Below are positions 1-6,904 of a stretch of 10,474 bases of DNA, in pieces. The stretch is from Bordetella parapertussis (GTDB lineage Bacteria; Pseudomonadota; Gammaproteobacteria; Burkholderiales; Burkholderiaceae_C). The stretch's first letter is position 1; every line of letters begins with the position of its first letter. The translations under genes and the position numbers were made by a program. Location of the stretch: NCBI GenBank assembly GCA_945875935.1, contig CAMCNE010000078.1, positions 1 through 10,474 of the forward strand, written 5' to 3'. The notes under the pieces are model-generated. The model did not search any database and was not told the origin of the DNA. It was given only the letters and a program-made list of their open reading frames with translations.

Positions 1-989
1 TTCGAAGGAGCCACGTTCTTGTTGGTCCAGTCCATTTCGGACACGTGAACCAGGCCTTCGATGCCCGGTTCGATCTCGACGAATGCACCGTAGTCGGCAA
101 TGTTGGTGATCTTGCCAAACAGGCGGGTGCTGTTCGGGTAGCGACGCGCCACGCCGTGCCATGGATCGTCGCCGAGTTGCTTGATGCCCAGTGAAACGCG
201 GTTCTTCTCGGCGTCGAACTTCAGGATCTTGGCCTGCAGTTCCTGACCGACCTGAACCACCTCGCTCGGGTGACGCACACGGCGCCATGCCATGTCGGTG
301 ATGTGCAGCAGGCCGTCGATACCACCCAGGTCGACGAATGCACCGTATTCGGTGATGTTCTTGACCACGCCGGTGACCACGGTGCCTTCAGCCAGCGTAC
401 CCAGCAGCTTGGCGCGCTCTTCGCCCATCGAGGCTTCGACCACAGCGCGGCGCGACAACACGACGTTGTTGCGCTTGCGGTCGAGCTTGATGACCTTGAA
501 CTCCATGGTCTTGCCCTCGAACGGGCTCATGTCCTTGACCGGGCGGGTGTCGAGCAGCGAGCCTGGCAGGAAAGCGCGGATGCCGTTGACCAGCACCGTC
601 AGGCCGCCCTTGACCTTGCCGTTGACCGTGCCGGTGACGAACTCGCCCGATTCGAGCGAGGTTTCCAACGACAGCCACGAGGCCAGACGCTTGGCCTTGT
701 CGCGCGACAAGATGGTGTCGCCGTAGCCGTTTTCGACGGCATCGATGGCCACAGAGACGAAGTCGCCGACCTGGACTTCGAGTTCGCCGTGGTCGTTCTT
801 GAATTCTTCGATGGGCACATAGGCCTCGGACTTCAAGCCTGCGTTGACCACCACAAAACTGTGCTCGACGCGCACCACCTCAGCGGTGATGACCTCGCCC
901 ATGCGCATCTCGGAGTGCGACAGCGATGCCTCGAACATGGCGGCAAAAGACTCTCCGCCCTCGGTGGTGGAAGTTTGGTTTTGTGACAT
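1..989 (-). CDS. rpsA: 30S ribosomal protein S1, 3'-truncated by window edge
   Basis: Ribosomal protein S1 binds the 30S subunit and mRNA leaders and helps unfold mRNA for translation initiation. The reading frame starts at ATG 989 and stays open to the window edge, giving 329 N-terminal residues of a protein usually about 560 long. S1 (OB-fold) repeats are visible: repeat 1 at about residues 30-95, repeat 2 at 115-180, repeat 3 at 201-270 (motif EYGAFVDL then GLLHITDM) and the start of repeat 4 from 288 (DYGAFVEI, GLVHVSEMDW). Repeats 1 and 2 are the diverged ribosome-binding pair typical of proteobacterial S1. Repeats 3 and 4 share an identical 17-nt DNA stretch (76-92 and 331-347), as expected for internal domain duplication. 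A GGAA Shine-Dalgarno at 996-999 lies 6 nt before the ATG and supports this start. It follows aroA-cmk after 137 nt, the usual cmk-rpsA order. Identification is very secure; the C-terminal two and a half repeats are not in view. Confidence 0.97.
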   Translation of the reverse strand, partial: MSQNQTSTTEGGESFAAMFEASLSHSEMRMGEVITAEVVRVEHSFVVVNAGLKSEAYVPIEEFKNDHGELEVQVGDFVSVAIDAVENGYGDTILSRDKAKRLASWLSLETSLESGEFVTGTVNGKVKGGLTVLVNGIRAFLPGSLLDTRPVKDMSPFEGKTMEFKVIKLDRKRNNVVLSRRAVVEASMGEERAKLLGTLAEGTVVTGVVKNITEYGAFVDLGGIDGLLHITDMAWRRVRHPSEVVQVGQELQAKILKFDAEKNRVSLGIKQLGDDPWHGVARRYPNSTRLFGKITNIADYGAFVEIEPGIEGLVHVSEMDWTNKNVAPS

Positions 990-1126
990 TGATATTTCCG
1001 GTGCAGCGCTGGGCTGCGGGTTAGGTTGTCAAATCCAGCGCCCCGATGTGCCTGGAACGGCACGAGGGGAGGGCGATGGGTCTCATCATCCGTCGCCTGA
1101 GTCTCGCAGCCTGATGCAGCAAAACC
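990..1126 (-). promoter_or_regulatory. aroA-cmk / rpsA intergenic region, probable rpsA leader or promoter
   Basis: This 137-nt gap is the only sizeable break inside the minus-strand block, so a separate rpsA promoter or leader is likely by position. On the minus strand there is a perfect TTGACA (1027-1032), but no convincing -10 hexamer 16-18 nt downstream, so I do not call a promoter from it. A 5-bp inverted repeat (1048-1052 with 1059-1063, 6-nt loop) could fold in the leader RNA. It has no U-tract, so it is not an intrinsic terminator for aroA-cmk. In E. coli, rpsA is autoregulated by S1 binding to its own structured initiation region. A similar role here is inference only. Confidence 0.45.
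996..999 (-). promoter_or_regulatory. Ribosome binding site of rpsA
   Basis: Reading the minus strand, GGAA is followed by six A/T-rich bases and then the ATG at 989. Spacing is normal and it supports the chosen rpsA start. The short AT-rich gap (only one C) before the ATG suits S1-dependent initiation. Confidence 0.55.
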
Positions 1127-3154
1127 TCAAGTGAACGGCGAGCGCTGATCCCAGGCATCCAGCAAGGTTTCCATCGTGGATTCGACGGACCTGGCCGAGT
1201 TGTCAAGGAGCAGCGCGTCTGCGGCTGGTTTCAGGGGAGCAACAGCCCGGTTTTGATCCCGGTGGTCGCGTTCCTGAAGGTCAGTCAGCAAGCCGGCGAG
1301 TGTAGTGGAAACGCCCGCGGCGGCCAACTGTTGAAAGCGCCGCTCGGCTCGGGCTTGGGCGCTGGCCGTCAGGTACACCTTGAGCTTCGCATCGGGGAAC
1401 ACCACGGTGCCCATGTCGCGGCCGTCAGCGACCAGTCCGGGCAGCTTACGAAAAGACAACTGCAGCCTCAGCAGCGCTGCGCGCACATCGGGCAAGGCAG
1501 AAATTCGCGAGGCCATCAAGCCCACGCTTTCATGCCGCAGCCGGGCGGTGATGTCGATGCCAGCCTGACGCACGGCACCATCCTTGAAATTCAGATCGAG
1601 CCGCGCAGCCAGCGACGCCAGGCCGGCTTCATCGTCGGCCTCGATTCGAGCATCGATGGCGGCCAGCGCCGTGGCCCGATACAGCACGCCAGAGTCGAGC
1701 GTGTGATAGCCCAGGCGATCCGACAGCAAGGCGCACAGCGTGCCCTTGCCAGAGGCCGTCGGCCCGTCGATGGCGATCACGGGAATCTTCTCGGGGTCAG
1801 CCTGCACCACAGAGAAAAAGGCTTCAAAGTAATCGGGGAAAGTCTTACCCACGCACTTGGGGTCGAGGATGCGCACCGGCAGTGCCGGCTGCTGATGGGT
1901 CAGCCCGTTGAGGCCCGCCAGCGAAAAGCACATCGCCATGCGGTGGTCATCGTAGGTATGGACTGTGGCGGCACGCCACCGCGTGGGCGGCGTGATCTCG
2001 ATGAAGTCCGCGCCTTCGACGACCGTCGCACCCAGCTTGCGAAGTTCGGTGGCCATGGCAGCGATGCGGTCGGTTTCCTTGACGCGCCAGCTGGCGATGT
2101 GCGTCAGGCGGCTGGGGCCATCGGCATACAGCGCCATCACGGCCAGCGTCATGGCTGCGTCTGGGATGTGATTGCAGTCGAGGTTGATCGCTGCGAGCGG
2201 CCAGCGGCCACGGCGAACTTCGATCCAGCCGGCACCGCCCGTCACCTCGGCCCCCATCGAACGCGCCGCATCCACAAAACGCAGATCGCCTTGGATCGAG
2301 TCGGTGCCCACGCCCTCGACGCGCAGCGGCTGCCCGGTGGCGGCCATGGCGCCCAGTGCAATGAAGTAGGACGCCGACGAGGCATCGCCCTCGACGTGGA
2401 TGCTGCCGGGCGACTGGTAGCGGCTGCCCGCCGGGATGGTGAAGCGCTGCCAGCCTTCACGCTGCACGTGGATGCCAAATCGCCCCAGCAGATTCAGCGT
2501 GATCTCGATGTAGGGCTTTGAGATGAGCTCGCCTTCGATGTCCACCACCGCGGCTTGCTCGGTGGTGAGCAAGGGCAGCGCCAGCAGCATGGCGGTGAGG
2601 AACTGACTCGACACATCGCCACGCACGCGAATCGGCATCGAGAGATCCAGCCGACCGCTGTCCGGCAAAAGCCGCAAAGGCGGAAAGCCCGCCTGACGGA
2701 GGTACTCGATGCGGCAGCCAAGCGGCCGCAGCGCATCGACCAAGTCACCAATCGGGCGCTCATGCATGCGCGGCACGCCGCTCAGCTCGAAGCATCCGCC
2801 TTGAGTCGCTGCCAGCATCGCCAGCGCTGCGGTCAGCGGGCGCATCGCGGTGCCGGCGTTGCCCAGGAAAAGGGCGGCCTCTCGCACATCCAACCGACCT
2901 CCCAGACCGGTGATGCGAAGGCTGCTGGCATTTGCAGGCGGGTCCAGCGGCTCAATGCGACAACCCAGCGTGCGCAACGCTTCGAGCATGACCTGCGTGT
3001 CATCGGAGTCAAGCAAATCGTGGACTGTTGTGGTGCCTGCACTGAGCCCGGCCAACAGCAAGACGCGGTTCGAAATGCTCTTCGATCCCGGCAAGCGCAC
3101 CGTGCCCGCAGCACCCAGCAAGGGCGGAATGTCCAGATGGGGAATGTCGTACAT
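1127..3154 (-). CDS. aroA-cmk: Bifunctional EPSP synthase / cytidylate kinase fusion (AroA-Cmk)
   Basis: One 675-residue frame carries two enzymes. Residues 1 to about 448 are 3-phosphoshikimate 1-carboxyvinyltransferase, the sixth step of the shikimate pathway. Visible motifs are LPGSKS (21-26, with K25), GNAGTAMRP (98-106), PRMHERP (128-134), PDAAMT (331-336, catalytic Asp331), RVKETDR (357-363) and DHRMA (403-407). The Gly and Pro of the GNAGTAMRP loop match class I, typically glyphosate-sensitive, enzymes. Residues from about 457 are CMP/dCMP kinase: Walker A GPTASGKGT (464-472), LDSGVLYR (486-493), DGRDMGTVVFPDA (577-589) and RDQNRAVAPL (632-641). No stop, frameshift or internal ATG separates the halves; the joint is a linker of about 10 residues. 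The ATG at 3154 is chosen because it lies 8 nt after the tyrA stop and starts just ahead of the conserved AroA N-terminus; a longer GTG-started frame would run back through tyrA. A clear Shine-Dalgarno is lacking, so coupling to tyrA translation is likely. This fusion is, to my knowledge, annotated in other Comamonadaceae. Confidence 0.96.
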   Translation of the reverse strand: MYDIPHLDIPPLLGAAGTVRLPGSKSISNRVLLLAGLSAGTTTVHDLLDSDDTQVMLEALRTLGCRIEPLDPPANASSLRITGLGGRLDVREAALFLGNAGTAMRPLTAALAMLAATQGGCFELSGVPRMHERPIGDLVDALRPLGCRIEYLRQAGFPPLRLLPDSGRLDLSMPIRVRGDVSSQFLTAMLLALPLLTTEQAAVVDIEGELISKPYIEITLNLLGRFGIHVQREGWQRFTIPAGSRYQSPGSIHVEGDASSASYFIALGAMAATGQPLRVEGVGTDSIQGDLRFVDAARSMGAEVTGGAGWIEVRRGRWPLAAINLDCNHIPDAAMTLAVMALYADGPSRLTHIASWRVKETDRIAAMATELRKLGATVVEGADFIEITPPTRWRAATVHTYDDHRMAMCFSLAGLNGLTHQQPALPVRILDPKCVGKTFPDYFEAFFSVVQADPEKIPVIAIDGPTASGKGTLCALLSDRLGYHTLDSGVLYRATALAAIDARIEADDEAGLASLAARLDLNFKDGAVRQAGIDITARLRHESVGLMASRISALPDVRAALLRLQLSFRKLPGLVADGRDMGTVVFPDAKLKVYLTASAQARAERRFQQLAAAGVSTTLAGLLTDLQERDHRDQNRAVAPLKPAADALLLDNSARSVESTMETLLDAWDQRSPFT

Positions 3155-3162
3155 GGGATCGC

Positions 3163-4050
3163 TCAGCGCGGGTCGCTCTTGTCCTTCAAGCCGCCTGGCA
3201 CCCACGCGGAGCGCGTCGCAGAGGCCGCGCGAATGAGGCCTTCGAGGGCCTCGGCATTGCCGCTTTTCATCGCGTAATCCATGGCATCGAGCGCTTGGCG
3301 AAAGTGCTGCAACTGTTTCGACAATTCGTCTTGGTTGGCCAGAAGGATGTCGCGCCACATGGTCGGCTCACCGCCCGCGATACGGCTGAAATCGCGAAAA
3401 CCCGAGCCCGCCAGCGAAAGAAACTCGGGGCTGGCCGGCTGCCTGGACACAGCGTTCACATAGGCGAACGCCAGCAAATGCGGCAGATGGCTCACGGCTG
3501 CAAACGCGGTGTCGTGGTTTTCGGGGCTCATGCACACGACCTGAGATCCGATGGCCGTCCAGACGTCGGTGGCGCTCTTGATCAGCTCGGGTGATGTTTG
3601 CGGCAAGGGCGTGAGGATCACCTGCTGGCCTTGATACAAACCCGCGTCCGCGTGCTCCACGCCAGCCACCTCTTTGCCTGCGATCGGGTGTGCCGGCACG
3701 AAGTTGGCCACCTTGTCTTTGAGCACACGGCGAGCCGCATCCACCACGTCGCGCTTGGTGGATCCCACATCCATGAGCAGCACGCCGGGCTCAATCAGCG
3801 GCAAGATCGCGCGAAAGGTTGCTTCGGTGGCGGCCACAGGCACGGCCATGAGCACGATGTCCGACCCGGACATCGCGAGCAGCGCGGATTCCGCCGCCTG
3901 ATCGATCACGCCCATGCGGCGAGCCTTGTCGGTGGTGGACGGCGACTTGCTGTAGCCCACCACGTGCTTGACCAGACCCGCGCGGCGCAGTGCCAGCGCA
4001 AAAGATCCCCCCATCAGGCCACAGCCAATCACACCAAGTTGCTTGAACAT
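3163..4050 (-). CDS. tyrA: Prephenate/arogenate dehydrogenase family protein (TyrA)
   Basis: This 295-residue cytosolic enzyme oxidatively decarboxylates prephenate (and possibly arogenate) towards tyrosine using NAD(P)+. The N-terminal Rossmann motif GVIGCGLMGGS (6-16) binds the nucleotide. Further family motifs are DVGSTK (94-99), AHPIAGKE (120-127, with the conserved His121), SHLPH (187-191) and GFRDFSRIAGG (217-227), followed by the all-alpha dimerisation domain. There is no chorismate mutase or ACT domain, unlike the E. coli TyrA fusion; the mutase activity sits in PheA next door. The ATG at 4050 is taken because it opens directly onto the Rossmann strand; an upstream GTG would add about 50 residues overlapping pheA. 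It lies 17 nt after the pheA stop and 8 nt before aroA-cmk. No Shine-Dalgarno is evident, so coupled translation is probable. Substrate and cofactor preference cannot be read from the sequence by eye. Confidence 0.94.
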   Translation of the reverse strand: MFKQLGVIGCGLMGGSFALALRRAGLVKHVVGYSKSPSTTDKARRMGVIDQAAESALLAMSGSDIVLMAVPVAATEATFRAILPLIEPGVLLMDVGSTKRDVVDAARRVLKDKVANFVPAHPIAGKEVAGVEHADAGLYQGQQVILTPLPQTSPELIKSATDVWTAIGSQVVCMSPENHDTAFAAVSHLPHLLAFAYVNAVSRQPASPEFLSLAGSGFRDFSRIAGGEPTMWRDILLANQDELSKQLQHFRQALDAMDYAMKSGNAEALEGLIRAASATRSAWVPGGLKDKSDPR

Positions 4051-4067
4051 TGCAGCAGACGCCGTGG

Positions 4068-5174
4068 TCAGTGAGCGTCGATCGGGTAGCTGCCCAGCAG
4101 CTTGAAGAAGGCACAGGCCTCGCGCAGATCCTGCAGCGCCAGTGCCATCTGCGGCTGGCTGGGGTGGCCCTGCAAGTCGATGTAGAAGTAGTACTCCCAC
4201 TGACCCGAGCGGGCAGGGCGAGACTCCAGGCGACTCATCGACACACCATGCGTTTTCAGCGGTACCAGCATGTCATGGACCGCGCCAGGCTTGTTGTCCA
4301 CCGACACGACCAAGCTGGTGCAGTCATGTCCCGAGGCTTGCGGCTGAGGCTGACGCTGCGGATGAGTGACCACCGCGAAGCGGGTGCGGTTGTTGGCGTC
4401 ATCTTGAATCGCTGGCGCCACGACGTGCAGACCGAATTCGCTGCCTGCGCGCTCGCCCGCCACCGCAGCCAGACTCTCATCCAAGCTGGCAAGCCGGGCA
4501 CCCTCGGCGTTGCTGGAGACGCCACGCCGTTCGATGTTCGGAAAGTGCAGCGCCAGCCAGTCCTGACACTGAGCCAGCGCCTGGGGATGCGCACAGATGG
4601 CCTCAATGCCAGCGAGGGAATTAACCTTGCGCAGCAGGTTGTGGCGCACGAGCAAGCTGGTCTCGCCGATGATGGACAGTGGCGAGGTCAACAGAAGGTC
4701 GAGCGATCGCGCGATCACCCCTTCAGTCGAGTTTTCGACAGGCACCACGCCGAAGTCTGCGGCGCCTGCGGTGGTGGCACGAAACACCTCGTCGAGGCTC
4801 GCGCAGGGAACGCGCACGATCGACGAGCCGAAAAACCCAAGTGCCGCCGATTCGCTGAATGTTCCTGACGGCCCCAGGTAGGCGACGCGGGTGGGCGTTT
4901 CAAGCGAACGACACGCCGACATGATTTCGCGCCAGATGGGAGCGACGCTTTCGGACAGCAACGGCCCCGGATTGCGTGCCTTGAGCCCCTCAATGACCTG
5001 GGCCTCACGTTCGGGCCTGAAAGTGACCGAGCCTTCCTTTTTCTTGACTTCGCCGACCTCAAGCGCGAGGCTGGCGCGCCGGTTCAAAAGATCCAGCAGA
5101 TCGCGATCCAGCGCGTCTATCTTCTCGCGCAGCGCGAGCAATTCGGGGGGGATTGCAACCGGCATATCAGCCAT
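4068..5174 (-). CDS. pheA: P-protein: chorismate mutase / prephenate dehydratase (PheA)
   Basis: This bifunctional cytosolic enzyme of phenylalanine synthesis converts chorismate to prephenate and then to phenylpyruvate. It has 368 residues in the classic three-domain order. An AroQ-type chorismate mutase helix bundle lies at about 11-90 (LREKIDALDRDLLDLLNRR). Prephenate dehydratase follows at about 96-275, with GPSGTFSE (101-108), VENSTEG (146-152) and the NNRTRF motif (261-266, including the catalytic-type Thr-Arg-Phe). A C-terminal ACT domain spans about 284-363, with NKPGAVHDML (294-303) and ESRP (317-320), the usual site of allosteric inhibition by phenylalanine. The ATG at 5174 has a GAGG Shine-Dalgarno 6 nt upstream (5181-5184) and overlaps the serC stop by 8 nt. 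A TTG at 5186 and a second ATG at 5165 are less well placed. Its neighbours are serC upstream and tyrA downstream. No hisC-type aromatic aminotransferase gene lies between pheA and tyrA. Confidence 0.96.
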   Translation of the reverse strand: MADMPVAIPPELLALREKIDALDRDLLDLLNRRASLALEVGEVKKKEGSVTFRPEREAQVIEGLKARNPGPLLSESVAPIWREIMSACRSLETPTRVAYLGPSGTFSESAALGFFGSSIVRVPCASLDEVFRATTAGAADFGVVPVENSTEGVIARSLDLLLTSPLSIIGETSLLVRHNLLRKVNSLAGIEAICAHPQALAQCQDWLALHFPNIERRGVSSNAEGARLASLDESLAAVAGERAGSEFGLHVVAPAIQDDANNRTRFAVVTHPQRQPQPQASGHDCTSLVVSVDNKPGAVHDMLVPLKTHGVSMSRLESRPARSGQWEYYFYIDLQGHPSQPQMALALQDLREACAFFKLLGSYPIDAH

Positions 5175-6282
5175 GTCTTGCCTCAAAAGCTTGCATGTGG
5201 TCGATCAGGGCATGCACGCCAGCCAGCGGCATGGCGTTGTACAGACTGGCTCGCAAACCACCCACCGATTTGTGACCCTTGAGTTGCTGCAAGCCCGCGG
5301 CTCGCGCTTCATTCAGAAACTGCTCGTCAAGCGAAGCGTCAGCCATGAAGAAGGGAATGTTCATGCGTGAGCGAAATGCCTTGTCGACGTCGTTGCGGTA
5401 GAAGCTTGACGCGTCGATGTGGTCGTACAGCAGTCGCGCCTTGGCGATGTTGCGCGCCTCGATCGCGGCGATGCCACGCAATGGGCCTTCTGTCTGATTC
5501 TTGAGCCAGCGAAACACCAGACCGGCGATGTAGATCGCGTAGGTGGGGGGTGTGTTGAACATCGAGTCGTGATCGGCCACGGTGCGGTAATTGAACGCCG
5601 ACGGGCAGATCGGCAAGGCGTGGTCGAGCAGATCCTCACGCACGAACACCAGCGTCAAGCCGGCCGGCCCGATGTTTTTCTGCGCGCCCGCGTAGGCAAT
5701 GCCCACCCGAGACCAGTCGACCGAGCGCGACGCAATGTGGGACGAACAGTCGATCACCAAGGGGGCTGCACAACCCATGGCCTGAAGGTCAGGCAGTTCA
5801 TGAAACTCGACGCCATCAATCGTCTCGTTGCTGCAGACGTGCACATACGAGGGATCGGCACTGAAATGCCAGTGTGATGGGTCGAGCAAACGGCAAGACT
5901 GCTCGCCGATGCTCGAAGCCGCCATGTGAGCCTGGCCATACCGACTGGCTTCAGCGTGCGACTTGACCGACCACGAGCCACTCAAAACGAAGTCGGCCGT
6001 CTGGCTGCGTGATCGGCCGATCAGGTTCATCGGAACCACCGCGTTTTGCGCCAGAGCGCCGCCTTGCATGAACAGGATCTTGAAGCTCGAGGGCACGGCG
6101 AGCAGATCACGCAGATCCTGCTCGGCGTCGACGCAGATGGACATGAACTCACGGCTTCGGTGGCTCATTTCCATCACGCTGACGCCGCTGCCGCGCCAGT
6201 CCACCATTTCGGCTGCTGCTTGCTCCAGAACCTCGAGGGGCAGGGTGGCAGGGCCAGCCGAAAAGTTGAACGCTCGAGACAT
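5167..6282 (-). CDS. serC: Phosphoserine aminotransferase (SerC)
   Basis: SerC is a cytosolic PLP enzyme that transaminates 3-phosphohydroxypyruvate with glutamate to give phosphoserine. The same enzyme class also acts on 3-hydroxy-4-phosphohydroxy-oxobutanoate in pyridoxal phosphate synthesis. At 371 residues the length is normal. It starts with the family signature FNFSAGPA (5-12). Residues that match the E. coli enzyme are His41-Arg42 (phosphate binding), GGA (74-76), Trp104 (cofactor stacking), Thr154, Asp178 and the PLP Schiff-base Lys202 in AGAQKNIGPAG (198-208). The C-terminal GGLRASLYNA (341-350) supplies the substrate-binding Arg344. The start ATG at 6282 sits 7 nt after the DUF2059 stop, and the gene overlaps pheA by 8 nt at its 3' end. 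Co-transcription with aromatic amino acid genes is a long-conserved proteobacterial arrangement. No oddity is visible in the active site. Confidence 0.97.
   Translation of the reverse strand: MSRAFNFSAGPATLPLEVLEQAAAEMVDWRGSGVSVMEMSHRSREFMSICVDAEQDLRDLLAVPSSFKILFMQGGALAQNAVVPMNLIGRSRSQTADFVLSGSWSVKSHAEASRYGQAHMAASSIGEQSCRLLDPSHWHFSADPSYVHVCSNETIDGVEFHELPDLQAMGCAAPLVIDCSSHIASRSVDWSRVGIAYAGAQKNIGPAGLTLVFVREDLLDHALPICPSAFNYRTVADHDSMFNTPPTYAIYIAGLVFRWLKNQTEGPLRGIAAIEARNIAKARLLYDHIDASSFYRNDVDKAFRSRMNIPFFMADASLDEQFLNEARAAGLQQLKGHKSVGGLRASLYNAMPLAGVHALIDHMQAFEARHG
5181..5184 (-). promoter_or_regulatory. Ribosome binding site deciding the pheA start
   Basis: On the minus strand GAGG stands 6 nt before ATG 5174, inside the last codons of serC. 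It is about 15 nt from the alternative ATG at 5165 and overlaps the region of the TTG at 5186, so it favours ATG 5174 as the pheA start. Confidence 0.6.
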
Positions 6283-6289
6283 GAGCCCG

Positions 6290-6904
6290 TTACTTGCTGG
6301 TGGCCTTGGCGGGCGGCTTGCCGGTACCAGACTCCAGATTCAAAGGGGTGCTGCTCGCTACTGCGCTGGTCAGCGTGGCACGAACGCTTTCTTCCAGCGT
6401 CTTCAACTTGGGCTCGATTGAAGGACGCGCATCAGCGATCAGCTTTTGCATGAAACCGCGCTGAATATCAGGCGCGACTTGCTGGTACTTCTTGTAGGTG
6501 GCCGAATCCAGCCAGGCAATCAAGGCCTTGAGTTCGGATTCGGTGAAACGCTCTTCCAGCGAGGTCCCGATCGTCGAGGGAGCCAGCTTGATGGCTCGCT
6601 CACGCACCAGAGGAACTGCCTCATCGACGTATTTCTTGGCGCTTTCTTCCAGCGACTTCACAGCCGGCTCGCGCTTGTCTTCTGGAACCTGACTTTGCAA
6701 GACTCGGCCGGCCTCTTGCATCATGCGCGCGGCTGGTTCTTGCGCCAGATTGCGCGCCAGCATTTCGATTTCAGGCTGTTGCAAAGCCAAGACTTTCTTG
6801 ACCAGTTCCTTCTTGGCTGGCGAGGTGGGCAGCGGCGCTGGCGATGTCTGGGCGGACACGCCAAAGGCGGCGAAAAGTGCGCTGATGACTAGAAGACGTT
6901 TCAT
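6290..6904 (-). CDS. Exported DUF2059-family protein of unknown function
   Basis: This is a 204-residue protein I assign to the DUF2059 family from the helix carrying FTESELKALIAWLDS (120-134) followed by YKKY (137-140); its molecular role is unknown. The N-terminus (MKRLLVISALFAAFGVSA) is a standard Sec signal peptide with a likely signal peptidase I cut after Ala18, so it should be periplasmic. No lipobox cysteine and no further membrane segment are seen. The mature part is predicted mostly alpha-helical and rich in Lys/Glu, with a low-complexity Pro/Ser/Thr/Lys tail from about 184. Its ATG overlaps the gyrA stop as ATGA (6901-6904), and its stop lies 7 nt before serC, so its translation is probably coupled to gyrase A. 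That pairing of a periplasmic protein with cytosolic housekeeping genes may only reflect shared expression. The gene call is firm; the family assignment is good but made by eye. Confidence 0.85.
   Translation of the reverse strand: MKRLLVISALFAAFGVSAQTSPAPLPTSPAKKELVKKVLALQQPEIEMLARNLAQEPAARMMQEAGRVLQSQVPEDKREPAVKSLEESAKKYVDEAVPLVRERAIKLAPSTIGTSLEERFTESELKALIAWLDSATYKKYQQVAPDIQRGFMQKLIADARPSIEPKLKTLEESVRATLTSAVASSTPLNLESGTGKPPAKATSK

Noticed and set aside
1048..1063. Inverted repeat after aroA-cmk as a transcription terminator
   Set aside because: The stem is only 5 bp and no T-run follows on the minus strand, so intrinsic termination is not supported.
1253..2521. Long plus-strand open frame (422 codons) opposite aroA-cmk
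   Set aside because: It is a shadow of the conserved AroA-Cmk frame, with low-complexity His/Gln/Arg composition, no family motif and no ribosome binding site that stands out.
3155..3358. Longer aroA start (GTG 3358) adding 68 residues
   Set aside because: The extension is Arg-rich, overlaps the conserved tyrA C-terminus and has no AroA homology.
4051..4200. Longer tyrA start (GTG 4200) adding 50 residues
   Set aside because: The extension overlaps the pheA ACT domain in another frame, and the Rossmann motif begins right after ATG 4050.
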